In this document: positions 1-5,507 of the stretch, piece after piece
Layout of the letters: each line of letters opens with the position of its first letter
Numbering within the stretch: position 1 is the first letter of the stretch
NCBI GenBank assembly: GCA_031277995.1
Contig: JAITLH010000030.1
Span: forward strand, 1 to 8,886
DNA length: 8,886 nucleotides
Direction: 5' to 3'
Origin: Deltaproteobacteria bacterium
GTDB lineage: Bacteria; Desulfobacterota; Desulfarculia; Adiutricales; Adiutricaceae
Made by a program: the position numbers and the translations under genes
Notes under the pieces: model-generated
Database searches by the model: none
What the model saw: the letters and a program-made list of their open reading frames with translations, nothing else
Told to the model about the DNA's origin: nothing

Positions 1-192
1 AATACCCCGGTCATAAATGGCTGAGAACGGGTCTCCAAGCCCGGGCGTCGGGTCTACCAAAAGTCCCAGGACATTAAGCCCATCCTCTCGGGTCTGGGCG
101 TTTTGATCGTCTCCACCTCCCGGGGAGTCATGACCGACAAAGAAGCCCGCCGCAATAATCTTGGCGGCGAGAGCATCTGCCAGATCTGGTAG
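1..192 (+). CDS. rpsH: 30S ribosomal protein S8, 3' end, with an in-frame TGA
   Basis: This is the C-terminal part of S8, a 16S rRNA-binding protein needed for assembly of the 30S central domain. The gene starts before the window. Frame 1 reads NTPVING, then TGA at 22-24, then ERVSKPGRRVY, the conserved S8 block STSRGVMTDKEARR, and the terminal GGESICQIW before TAG at 190-192. Both sides of the TGA match the family in one frame: S8 usually has PVI-x-G-(L/I)-(K/R)-R-(V/I)-S-x-PG. The stop therefore replaces a residue that is normally Leu or Ile. A TTA leucine codon would need only one base change to become TGA. TGA acts as a normal stop in rpsE and secY here, so code reassignment is unlikely. 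A sequencing or assembly error, a real nonsense mutation, or readthrough remain possible. The identity of the gene is secure; its integrity is not. Confidence 0.85.
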
Positions 193-322
193 AAGGGTTT
201 AGGCCTAGAGGTTTTTTCCGGCTTTTTTTTGGGGCTGGAAAATTGGGCCTTTCTTGGCTAAGCCAGAAAAAAAAACATGGGACCTTGGGCCTGACCCGAG
301 GTCGGCTTTAGGTGAAGGTAAG

Positions 323-877
323 ATGTCTAGAATTGGCAAAATGCCCATTGTCATCCCGGTCGGCGTTAAGATCGAGTGGAATGAACCCACTATCGTAGTC
401 AGCGGCCCCAAGGGCCGGCTGACCAGAACTCTCCACCCGACCGTCAATCTTAAGCTTGAGGCCAACCAGATCCTGGTTTCGCCCAAAAGCGACGGCAAAG
501 AGGGCTGGGCCATCTGGGGCTTGACCAGAACCCTGGTCAACAACATGGTCCTGGGCGTTTCGACCGGCTATACCAAGAAAATGGAAGTGGTCGGGGTGGG
601 CTGGAGAGTCGAGCTGCCGGAACCCAATGTGCTAAAGCTTAGTTTAGGCTTTTCCAACCCGGTCATGTTCAAATTGCCCGAGGGCATCGAGGCCCAGGTC
701 GATCCCAAGATCCTGACCAAGTTCGCCCTATCCGGGGCCGACAAGGAACTGTTGGGTCTAACCTGCGCCCGCATAAGGGCTTATCGTCGCCCGGAACCCT
801 ACAAGGGCAAAGGCATCAAATACGAAGGCGAGCTGATCGCCCGTAAGGTGGGTAAGTCCGGTAAGGCTGGCAAGTAA
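323..877 (+). CDS. rplF: 50S ribosomal protein L6
   Basis: This encodes L6, which binds 23S rRNA near the sarcin-ricin loop and the factor-binding region of the large subunit. The 184-residue product is normal for the family. It starts MSRIGKMPIVIPVGVKI and has two similar alpha/beta domains, roughly residues 1-82 and 83-170. The second ends in the conserved rRNA-binding block RRPEPYKGKGIKYEGE. I chose ATG 323 because MSRIGK is the family N-terminus and a GGTGAAGG-type ribosome binding site (311-318) precedes it. A TTG at 254 in the same frame would add 23 residues with no family counterpart. Translation ends in tandem TAA codons (875-880). The 130-bp gap from rpsH is T-rich and holds no gene that I can see. 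Confidence 0.97.
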   Translation: MSRIGKMPIVIPVGVKIEWNEPTIVVSGPKGRLTRTLHPTVNLKLEANQILVSPKSDGKEGWAIWGLTRTLVNNMVLGVSTGYTKKMEVVGVGWRVELPEPNVLKLSLGFSNPVMFKLPEGIEAQVDPKILTKFALSGADKELLGLTCARIRAYRRPEPYKGKGIKYEGELIARKVGKSGKAGK

Positions 878-938
878 TAACTAGCCCGAGCCAAGCTTGG
901 CCCCCAAAGTTTAAAAAACAAATTTCTAGTTCATTTGC

Positions 939-961
939 CCCGGCTGGTCCGGGAGGTTTTT
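939..961 (+). promoter_or_regulatory. Small hairpin overlapping the rplR Shine-Dalgarno region
   Basis: CCCGG (939-943) and CCGGG (949-953) form a 5-bp stem with loop CTGGT, followed by AGG and a T5 run (957-961). The 3' arm shares bases with a GGAGG Shine-Dalgarno-like sequence at 952-956. The hairpin could mask that site or act as a weak terminator. The stem is short, and a second purine-rich site (GAGGTG, 962-967) lies nearer the rplR ATG, so the effect is uncertain. Confidence 0.3.
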
Positions 962-971
962 GAGGTGTTTC

Positions 972-1340
972 ATGGGTAAGACCAATCCCCGCCAATTAGC
1001 CCGTCAGCGCAGGCAGGCCCGGGTCAGAAAGGCGGTCGTCGGGACCCAGTCGTGCCCGCGTCTGTGCGTTTTTAAGTCAGCCCTTCATATCTACGGCCAA
1101 ATCATTGACGACGGCCAGGGCAAGACTTTGGCGGCGGCCTCGACCCTGAGCCCGGATCTTAAAGAAAGCTTAAAGGGACTTAAAAAAACCGATCAAGCCA
1201 AAAAAGTGGGCCTGGCTTTGGCCAAAAAGGCTAAGGACCAGGGCCTCGAACAAGTCGTTTTCGATCGTAATGGCTTTTTATATCATGGCCGAATTAAGGC
1301 CCTTTCCGATGGGGCCCGTGAGGCTGGCCTTAAGTTTTAA
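972..1340 (+). CDS. rplR: 50S ribosomal protein L18
   Basis: This encodes L18, which binds 5S rRNA and helps dock it, with L5, in the central protuberance. The 122-residue product has the expected basic N-terminal tail (MGKTNPRQLARQRRQARVRK). The globular domain follows, with PRLCVFKSALHIYGQIIDD, a central AAASTLSP segment, and the conserved end VVFDRNGFLYHGRIKALSDGAREAGLKF. I chose ATG 972 because MGKTN begins the usual tail. GAGGTG at 962-967 lies 4 nt upstream and GGAGGT at 952-957 is another possible ribosome binding site. A TTG at 960 in frame would add only four residues. rpsE follows after 24 bp, so the two are surely cotranscribed. Confidence 0.97.
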   Translation: MGKTNPRQLARQRRQARVRKAVVGTQSCPRLCVFKSALHIYGQIIDDGQGKTLAAASTLSPDLKESLKGLKKTDQAKKVGLALAKKAKDQGLEQVVFDRNGFLYHGRIKALSDGAREAGLKF

Positions 1341-1364
1341 AACCCGCGTAGGGGGGAGATTAAC

Positions 1365-1865
1365 GTGTATCGGCCCGAAGTGGAAGAACAGGTTCTCATA
1401 GACAAGGTGGTCCACGTCAACCGCGTGGCCAAAGTGGTCAAGGGTGGCCGTAGGTTTTCGTTCTCGGCCATCGTGGTCGTGGGCGACGGTCAAGGCAAAG
1501 TGGGCTTTGGTCTGGGTAAGGCCAGCGAAGTGCCCGAGGCCATTCGTAAGGGCATGGAAAAGGCCAAAAAAAGCCTGATTCAAGTCGATCTGGCCGGAAC
1601 CACCGTCCCTCATCAGGCCATCGGAAACAGCGGCAGCGGCTCGGTTTTACTAAAGCCCGCGGCCAAGGGCACCGGGGTCATCGCCGGCGGCTCGGTTAGG
1701 GCCGTGGTCGAGGCGGCCGGGGTCAAGGACATCCTAACCAAGGTCCTGGGCTCCAATAACCCCCACAACGTGGTTAGGGCCACCATCGACGCCCTAAGCA
1801 AGATGAAACTGGGCAAAACCGTGGCCAAGGAAAGGGGCGTCCCCTTGGAACGCCTAAGGGTCTGA
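1365..1865 (+). CDS. rpsE: 30S ribosomal protein S5
   Basis: This encodes S5, a 30S body protein that contacts S4 and S8 and contributes to decoding fidelity and to the mRNA entry channel. The 166-residue product has the N-terminal double-stranded RNA-binding-like domain at about residues 6-75. It includes the loop NRVAKVVKGGRRFSF, where spectinomycin-resistance changes map in other bacteria, then GDGQGKVGFGLGKA-EVPEAIRKG. The C-terminal domain carries GTGVIAGGSVRAVVEAAGVKD and GSNNPHNVVRAT. The start is GTG 1365, with a strong GGGGGGAG site (1351-1358) 6 nt upstream. It ends with TGA at a natural family end (ERGVPLERLRV), which shows that TGA means stop here. Confidence 0.98.
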   Translation: MYRPEVEEQVLIDKVVHVNRVAKVVKGGRRFSFSAIVVVGDGQGKVGFGLGKASEVPEAIRKGMEKAKKSLIQVDLAGTTVPHQAIGNSGSGSVLLKPAAKGTGVIAGGSVRAVVEAAGVKDILTKVLGSNNPHNVVRATIDALSKMKLGKTVAKERGVPLERLRV

Positions 1866-1989
1866 CCCCCAGGCGCTCATCGGGGTTTATCTTAAGGCTC
1901 CCCTAAGCCGCCAAAAAAACCAGGACGGCCCGTTTTCCCCTTTTGGCCTTGGCCCAAGGGCTCCCGGGTTAGACGAATTGGAGATTTTC

Positions 1990-2457
1990 ATGACTGACGT
2001 CACCCCCAATCTTACGGATGACCGCGTATATTACTCCTTGGACAAACCCCAAGGCGGAAAAGTCGCCACGGCCAAAAAATCCGTAAGGCGCGACATCGTC
2101 AAATACGACAAGATTTATGACGAGTTTTTCGGCCAATGTAATGACCGGGCCCAAGACGACCCGGAGCCTTTGCCCCGTATGGTCATGGTGACTTTGGTAA
2201 AAAGCACCATCGGCCGCATCCCCAAGCACCGCCGGACGGCCAAGGCCCTGGGTTTGACCCGCGTCGGCAAATCGGCCATCCACGAGCTAACCGATCCCAT
2301 CAAGGGCATGCTTAACCAGATCGAATACCTCCTAGACATCCAATACATCATGCCCTTTTTAAACGGCGAGTCCCCAGAGGGCCTCGATACCGATTTGGGC
2401 CCCGAGGCCCCCGACGAGGGCGGCCAAGACGGCGGCCAAGACGATGGCAATGACTAA
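1990..2457 (+). CDS. rpmD: 50S ribosomal protein L30 with long N- and C-terminal extensions
   Basis: The gene sits between rpsE and rplO, the standard place for rpmD. The L30 core is clear at about residues 64-118 of a 155-residue product: VMVTLVKSTIGRIPKHRRT, ALGLTRVGKSAIHELTDPIKGM, then LNQIEYLLDIQ. Bacterial L30 is normally about 60 residues. Here some 63 residues precede the core, with a basic and aromatic stretch (KKSVRRDIVKYDKIYDEFF). A tail of about 37 residues follows and becomes very acidic and glycine-rich (DEGGQDGGQDDGND). I chose ATG 1990 because GGAG (1980-1983) lies 6 nt upstream. An internal ATG at 2179 would give a near-normal N-terminus, but its GGAG is 12 nt away. Codon use in the extension looks like the rest of the operon. 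L30 identity is firm; the role of the extensions is unknown. Confidence 0.9.
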   Translation: MTDVTPNLTDDRVYYSLDKPQGGKVATAKKSVRRDIVKYDKIYDEFFGQCNDRAQDDPEPLPRMVMVTLVKSTIGRIPKHRRTAKALGLTRVGKSAIHELTDPIKGMLNQIEYLLDIQYIMPFLNGESPEGLDTDLGPEAPDEGGQDGGQDDGND

Positions 2458-2468
2458 GAATTTTTCCC

Positions 2469-2494
2469 GGGCCCGGGCTACGGGCCCAATTTTT
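2469..2494 (+). terminator. Terminator-like hairpin between rpmD and rplO (first of two)
   Basis: GGGCCCG (2469-2475) and CGGGCCC (2481-2487) form a perfect 7-bp all-GC stem with a 5-nt loop GGCTA. It is followed by AA and a T5 run (2490-2494). The form fits an intrinsic terminator. It lies 12 bp after the rpmD stop, upstream of essential genes, so partial termination or attenuation is more likely than a full stop. Confidence 0.5.
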
Positions 2495-2512
2495 CCAACC
2501 AAACTTGAGTTT

Positions 2513-2541
2513 CGCGGCACGCGGTTACCGCGGGTTTTTTT
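2513..2541 (+). terminator. Terminator-like hairpin just before the rplO ribosome binding site (second of two)
   Basis: CGCGG (2520-2524) pairs with CCGCG (2528-2532) across a TTA loop, followed by GG and a T7 run (2535-2541). An upstream copy of CGCGG (2513-2517) could pair with the same 3' arm, so two mutually exclusive stems are possible. The T-tract runs straight into the rplO ribosome binding site (TAGGTG, 2541-2546). This could be an attenuator or a translation-control element for rplO. Confidence 0.45.
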
Positions 2542-2552
2542 AGGTGAATTTT

Positions 2553-3092
2553 ATGCGGCTCCATGAATTAGGGCCCTTGCCAGGCGCCAAACGAAATCGC
2601 AAGCGCGTCGGTCGGGGTGAGAGCTCCGGTCAGGGCAAAACGGCGGGCCGGGGTCACAAGGGCCAAAAGGCCAGATCCGGCGGCGGCACCAGGCCGGGTT
2701 TTGAGGGCGGTCAGATGCCCTTGCAGAGGCGGCTTCCCAAAAGGGGCTTTACCAATATCTTTAAAAAGGTCCATCAAGTGGTGGGCCTGGAAGCGCTTAA
2801 CCTCTTTGATGACGGCGAAACCGTTAACGCTTTTATCCTGGCCCTAAGCGGCCTAATCAAAAACCCCAACGCTTCGGTTAAACTTTTGGCCAACGGGGAA
2901 CTGACCAAAAAGCTCACCGTGGAAGTTAACGCCGTCTCCAAGGCGGCCGTGGACAAGGTCAAGGCCGCCGGCGGCGAGGTCATTTTGGTTAGCCCCGGCC
3001 ACTTTACCCCCATGGACCAAGACGAGGCCGCTGGGTCCCAGATGGCCCCCGGGGCTGACCTTGGTCAGCCGGGCTCGGATTTTTCGGCCTAA
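2553..3092 (+). CDS. rplO: 50S ribosomal protein L15 with C-terminal tail
   Basis: This encodes L15, a late-assembling 23S rRNA-binding protein of the large subunit. The product begins MRLHELGPLPGAKRNRKRVGRG and has the hallmark glycine- and arginine-rich stretch GKTAGRGHKGQKARSGGG, then GFEGGQMPLQRRLPKRGFTN. The C-terminal globular part runs to GGEVILV near residue 146. The family normally ends about there. This protein continues for about 33 more residues, low in basic residues and rich in Gly, Pro, Ala and acidic residues (total 179 residues against about 145). I chose ATG 2553 because MRLHEL is the family start and TAGGTG lies 6 nt upstream. A GTG at 2544 would add three residues. The upstream gap carries two terminator-like hairpins. 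Confidence 0.97.
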   Translation: MRLHELGPLPGAKRNRKRVGRGESSGQGKTAGRGHKGQKARSGGGTRPGFEGGQMPLQRRLPKRGFTNIFKKVHQVVGLEALNLFDDGETVNAFILALSGLIKNPNASVKLLANGELTKKLTVEVNAVSKAAVDKVKAAGGEVILVSPGHFTPMDQDEAAGSQMAPGADLGQPGSDFSA

Positions 3093-3099
3093 GGCCAAA

Positions 3100-3141
3100 G
3101 CGCCTTATCGCCTCGCCCGTCTTGGCGAGGCGCTAAGGCGC
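3100..3141 (+). promoter_or_regulatory. Long inverted repeat between rplO and secY
   Basis: Two 18-bp arms, GCGCCTTATCGCCTCGCC (3100-3117) and GGCGAGGCGCTAAGGCGC (3124-3141), are complementary except at one position. They enclose a 6-nt loop CGTCTT. The hairpin begins 8 bp after the rplO stop. No T-tract follows, so it is not a classic intrinsic terminator. An mRNA-stabilising or processing structure that separates rplO from secY is plausible, as is a protein-binding palindrome. Confidence 0.6.
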
Positions 3142-3188
3142 GAAATTACCATTCGCCACTCCAGAGGCTATTTAGCGAAGGAAGGACA

Positions 3189-4505
3189 TTGCAAGGAACA
3201 CCAGAAAAAGGCGGTACCAACGAGCTGACCAAGCGGGTCATTTTCATGCTCCTGATGCTGGCGGTTTACCGCGTTGGCGTTCACATCCCCACCCCGGGGG
3301 TGGATACCCAGGCCATCGCCGATCTGTTTAGGGGCTTTGCCGGGACCTTGTTGGGGCTCTTTGACATGTTTTCGGGCCGGGCCCTGTCGCAATTTTCCAT
3401 CTTCGCCATGGGCATCATGCCCTATATCTCGGCCTCGATCATCATCGAGCTTCTGACCGTGGTTTGGCCCCATTTAAACAGGCTAAAAAAAGAAGGCGGC
3501 CAGGAAGGGCGCCGCAAGCTTACCCAGTATTCCCGGTATCTGACCGTGGGGTTATCGCTTTTCCAGGGCTTTATGTTGGCCGTGGGCTTGGAGCGCATGT
3601 CTTTGGGCAGCCAATCGGTGGTAATCGTCCCGGGCCTATCCTTTAGGCTGATGGCCATGATTACCCTATCCGCCGGGACCTGTTTCATCATGTGGTTGGG
3701 GGAGCAGATAACCGAGCGCGGCATCGGGAACGGCATCTCGCTCATAATCTTCGCGGGCATCGTCGAGGGCTTACCCTCGGCCGTCCAGGGCGTTTTTTCG
3801 GATCTTACCACCAACGAGCAATCCTTACTGCGCATGGCCTTTTTGGGCGCCGGCTTGGTTTTGATCGTGGCCGGGGTGGTCTTTTGCGAACGGGCCCAAA
3901 GGCGCATTCCCGTCCATTACGCCCAGAGGATGGTCGGCCGCAAGATGGTTGGGGGCCGCTCCACCCATTTGCCGCTAAAACTTAACCCCGCCGGGGTCAT
4001 TCCGCCCATCTTCGCGAGTTCCCTGATAATGTTCCCGGCCACCATCGGTCAATTTGTCGATCTTCCTTTCCTAAAGGATTTAACGACCCGTAATAATTGG
4101 CTTTATAACATTATTTACGTGGCTTTGATAGTCTTTTTCTGTTACTTTTACACGGGCGTCCAGTTCAATCCCGAGGACGTGGCCGAAAACATGAAAAAGC
4201 ACGGCGGTTTCGTCCCGGGCATTAGGCCCGGCCAAAAAACGGCCGAGTATCTCGACCGGGTCCTTACCAGGTTAACCCTGTGGGGGGCGGCCTACGTTTC
4301 GATCATCTGCTTACTGCCTAGCTTTATCATGGATTACTTTAGGGTGAGCTTTTACTTTGGCGGGACGGCCTTACTAATCGTGGTCGGGGTTTCTTTGGAC
4401 ACCATCGGCCAGTTCCAATCGTACTTACTAAACAGCCAATACGACGGGATTCTCAAAAAAGGCATGTCCGGACTGGGGCGCATCCAGCCCCGACGCCGGG
4501 GCTGA
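3189..4505 (+). CDS. secY: Preprotein translocase subunit SecY
   Basis: This encodes the channel-forming subunit of the SecYEG translocon in the inner membrane. The 438-residue product has the usual ten hydrophobic segments. The first is at about residues 17-34 (VIFMLLMLAVYRVG), followed by HIPTPGVD. The plug and TM2 region follows (SGRALSQFSIFAMGIMPYISASI), then LNRLKKEGGQEGRRKLTQYSRY and GIGNGISLIIFAGI. The cytoplasmic loop ERAQRRIPVHYAQR is present, and the C5 loop NPEDVAENMKKHGGFVPGIRPG carries the conserved Arg (R346). The C-terminus SQYDGILKKG is typical. The start is TTG 3189, with AAGGAAGGA (3178-3186) upstream. It is the only suitable start codon before NELTKR, the family's start of TM1. 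The N-terminal dozen residues match poorly, so the exact start is less sure than the identity. Confidence 0.97.
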   Translation: MQGTPEKGGTNELTKRVIFMLLMLAVYRVGVHIPTPGVDTQAIADLFRGFAGTLLGLFDMFSGRALSQFSIFAMGIMPYISASIIIELLTVVWPHLNRLKKEGGQEGRRKLTQYSRYLTVGLSLFQGFMLAVGLERMSLGSQSVVIVPGLSFRLMAMITLSAGTCFIMWLGEQITERGIGNGISLIIFAGIVEGLPSAVQGVFSDLTTNEQSLLRMAFLGAGLVLIVAGVVFCERAQRRIPVHYAQRMVGRKMVGGRSTHLPLKLNPAGVIPPIFASSLIMFPATIGQFVDLPFLKDLTTRNNWLYNIIYVALIVFFCYFYTGVQFNPEDVAENMKKHGGFVPGIRPGQKTAEYLDRVLTRLTLWGAAYVSIICLLPSFIMDYFRVSFYFGGTALLIVVGVSLDTIGQFQSYLLNSQYDGILKKGMSGLGRIQPRRRG

Positions 4506-4535
4506 TGGCCGAGCGCTTTTGGGCGGGCCCAAAAA

Positions 4536-4556
4536 GCGGGTCTTGACAAAACCCGC
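4536..4556 (+). promoter_or_regulatory. Inverted repeat centred on the -35 box upstream of adk
   Basis: GCGGGTCTT (4536-4544) and AAAACCCGC (4548-4556) are complementary at 8 of 9 positions around a 3-bp centre. The TTGACA -35 hexamer (4543-4548) spans the centre. It could be an operator for a dimeric regulator, or a 3' hairpin of the secY transcript, since it begins 31 bp after the secY stop. No T-tract follows the second arm. Confidence 0.35.
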
Positions 4557-4571
4557 GAAATAAGAAATAAT
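4543..4571 (+). promoter_or_regulatory. Near-consensus sigma70-type promoter for adk and downstream genes
   Basis: TTGACA (4543-4548) matches the -35 consensus at 6 of 6. A spacer of exactly 17 bp is followed by AATAAT (4566-4571), matching the -10 consensus at 5 of 6. The element sits in an AT-rich patch of an otherwise GC-rich gap. Transcription would start near 4578, leaving a leader of about 60 nt before the adk GTG at 4642. Among the gaps examined, this is by far the best promoter match. Confidence 0.65.
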
Positions 4572-4581
4572 TGTAGATTGC

Positions 4582-4622
4582 TGTTTTGACGCCCCCAACG
4601 TGGGGGGCATCCTTTCAAAACA
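4582..4622 (+). promoter_or_regulatory. Two-part hairpin in the adk leader
   Basis: TGTTTTGA (4582-4589) is perfectly complementary to TCAAAACA (4615-4622). Inside, GCCCCC (4591-4596) pairs with GGGGGC (4603-4608) around a short loop. If transcription starts near 4578, the structure would lie almost at the 5' end of the mRNA. The C-run could instead pair with the G7 run (4625-4631) that begins the adk ribosome binding site. That would give a second fold with the site masked. Alternative folding is inferred only. Confidence 0.45.
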
Positions 4623-4641
4623 ACGGGGGGGAGGTAGCCAG

Positions 4642-5283
4642 GTGATAGTAATTTTGTTGGGACCCCCGGGCGCCGGCAAAGGCACCCAGGCGGCGGCCAT
4701 ATCCAAGAGCCTAAACGTTCCTCACGTCTCCACCGGCGACATTTTTAGGGCCAATTTGGAATACCAAACCGCCCTGGGCCTGGAGGCCAAAAAATACATG
4801 GACCAAGGCCAGCTCGTCCCGGACGATTTGGTCGTAAGACTGGTCGCCGATCGACTGGCCAAACCCGACGCTTTGGAGGGGGCCTTACTGGACGGTTTCC
4901 CCAGGACCATCGTTCAGGCCCAGGCCCTGTCCGACATCCTAGCGGCCAAGGGCAAAAAAGTCGACGTTTGCTTGCTTTTAGAGGTGCCCGACGAGGATTT
5001 GATAGCGAGACTTTCCGGACGCCGGGTTTGCCGCGGCTGCGGGGCCGGCTACCACGCCCTTTTTTCGCCGCCCAAGGTCGAAAACGTTTGCGACAAATGT
5101 GGGGGCGAGGTTTACCAAAGGGAAGACGACAGCGCCCAGACCATAAAGAGCCGTTTGGCCGTATACCATAAGCAGACCAAGCCCTTGGTTGAATGGTACC
5201 AAAGCCGCGGACTCCTTAAGGTCATAAACGGCCGAAGCGATCCCAAAACGGTCGAAGCCGAGATAGCCAAGGCCTTGGCTTAA
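4642..5283 (+). CDS. adk: Adenylate kinase (zinc-type LID)
   Basis: Adenylate kinase interconverts ATP + AMP and 2 ADP in the cytoplasm. The 213-residue product is the long bacterial form. The P-loop is GPPGAGKGT (residues 7-15), the AMP-binding part has STGD (30-33), and DGFPRT lies at 84-89. The LID insertion carries four cysteines as two C-x2-C pairs (C130/C133 and C150/C153), the zinc-binding variant. I chose GTG 4642 because MIVILLGPPG is the family start and GGGGGGGAGG (4625-4634) lies 7 nt upstream. An in-frame start at 4600 would add 14 residues encoded by the leader hairpin. adk lies directly after secY, and neither map nor infA is present before rpmJ. A consensus-like promoter and a structured leader precede it. 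Confidence 0.97.
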   Translation: MIVILLGPPGAGKGTQAAAISKSLNVPHVSTGDIFRANLEYQTALGLEAKKYMDQGQLVPDDLVVRLVADRLAKPDALEGALLDGFPRTIVQAQALSDILAAKGKKVDVCLLLEVPDEDLIARLSGRRVCRGCGAGYHALFSPPKVENVCDKCGGEVYQREDDSAQTIKSRLAVYHKQTKPLVEWYQSRGLLKVINGRSDPKTVEAEIAKALA

Positions 5284-5297
5284 GGCCCAGGCCCTAT

Positions 5298-5352
5298 GCC
5301 TTTGGCCAAAAGCCCTTTGACCCAAAGCCCTTTGGCCCAAAGCCCTTTGACC
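5298..5352 (+). repeat. 15-bp tandem repeat in the adk-rpmJ spacer
   Basis: The unit GCCCTTTGACCCAAA (5312-5326) is repeated with one change as GCCCTTTGGCCCAAA (5327-5341) and then partly (5342-5352). A more degenerate copy lies at 5298-5311. Adjacent units contain the inverted element CAAAG-CC-CTTTG, so copies can fold into small alternative hairpins. The repeat starts 14 bp after the adk stop. It contains no gene that I can support. Confidence 0.75.
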
Positions 5353-5356
5353 ATCG

Positions 5357-5375
5357 AACCAACGCGTTGGTTTTT
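5357..5375 (+). terminator. Weak terminator-like palindrome upstream of rpmJ
   Basis: AACCAACGCGTTGGTT (5357-5372) is a perfect 16-bp palindrome. As RNA it can form AACCAA/TTGGTT around a CGCG loop, running into a T5 tract (5371-5375) that partly overlaps the stem. The stem is weak, so it may be a partial terminator or a DNA-binding palindrome. A related sequence lies after rpsK (6583-6605). Confidence 0.35.
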
Positions 5376-5393
5376 CCAAAAGTGGTGACGAAA

Positions 5394-5507
5394 ATGAAAG
5401 TACGTTCCTCGGTAAAGAAGATGTGCATGAAGTGCAAGATCATTAAGCGCTTCGGCCAAGTTCGGGTTATTTGCTCAAACCCCAAGCATAAACAACGCCA
5501 GGGCTAA
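5394..5507 (+). CDS. rpmJ: 50S ribosomal protein L36 (zinc-binding form)
   Basis: This short gene encodes L36, the smallest large-subunit protein, which stabilises 23S rRNA folding. The 37-residue product reads MKVRSSVKKMCMKCKIIKRF and ends NPKHKQRQG, a full-length match to the family. It has C11, C14, C27 and H32, the zinc-ribbon set of the C+ form. ATG 5394 is the family start. The ribosome binding site is weak (GGTGA, 5384-5388). It lies between adk and rpsM, as is usual at the head of the alpha operon. The change to M at residues 10 and 12, where many homologues have I and D, is a minor difference. Confidence 0.97.
   Translation: MKVRSSVKKMCMKCKIIKRFGQVRVICSNPKHKQRQG

Noticed and set aside
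22..24. TGA as a reassigned sense codon
   Set aside because: All visible Trp codons are TGG, and TGA ends rpsE and secY exactly at natural family ends. Reassignment would add unrelated residues to both.
200..217. TAGGCCTA palindrome with a T6 run after rpsH as a terminator
   Set aside because: The palindrome is only 8 bp and cannot form a stable stem once a loop of at least three bases is allowed.
205..546. Reverse-strand open frame opposite the start of rplF
   Set aside because: It runs antisense to clear L6 sequence, has no family resemblance, and is an expected by-product of GC-rich codons. The same applies to the other antisense frames in the window.
890..901. GCCAAGCTTGGC palindrome after rplF
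   Set aside because: It is a perfect 12-bp palindrome, but short, with no T-tract or linked element. It is not enough to call a site.
2617..2847. 76-codon + strand frame inside rplO
   Set aside because: It is an out-of-frame shadow of the L15 coding sequence, very rich in Arg, Pro and Ala as expected from frame-shifted GC-rich codons.
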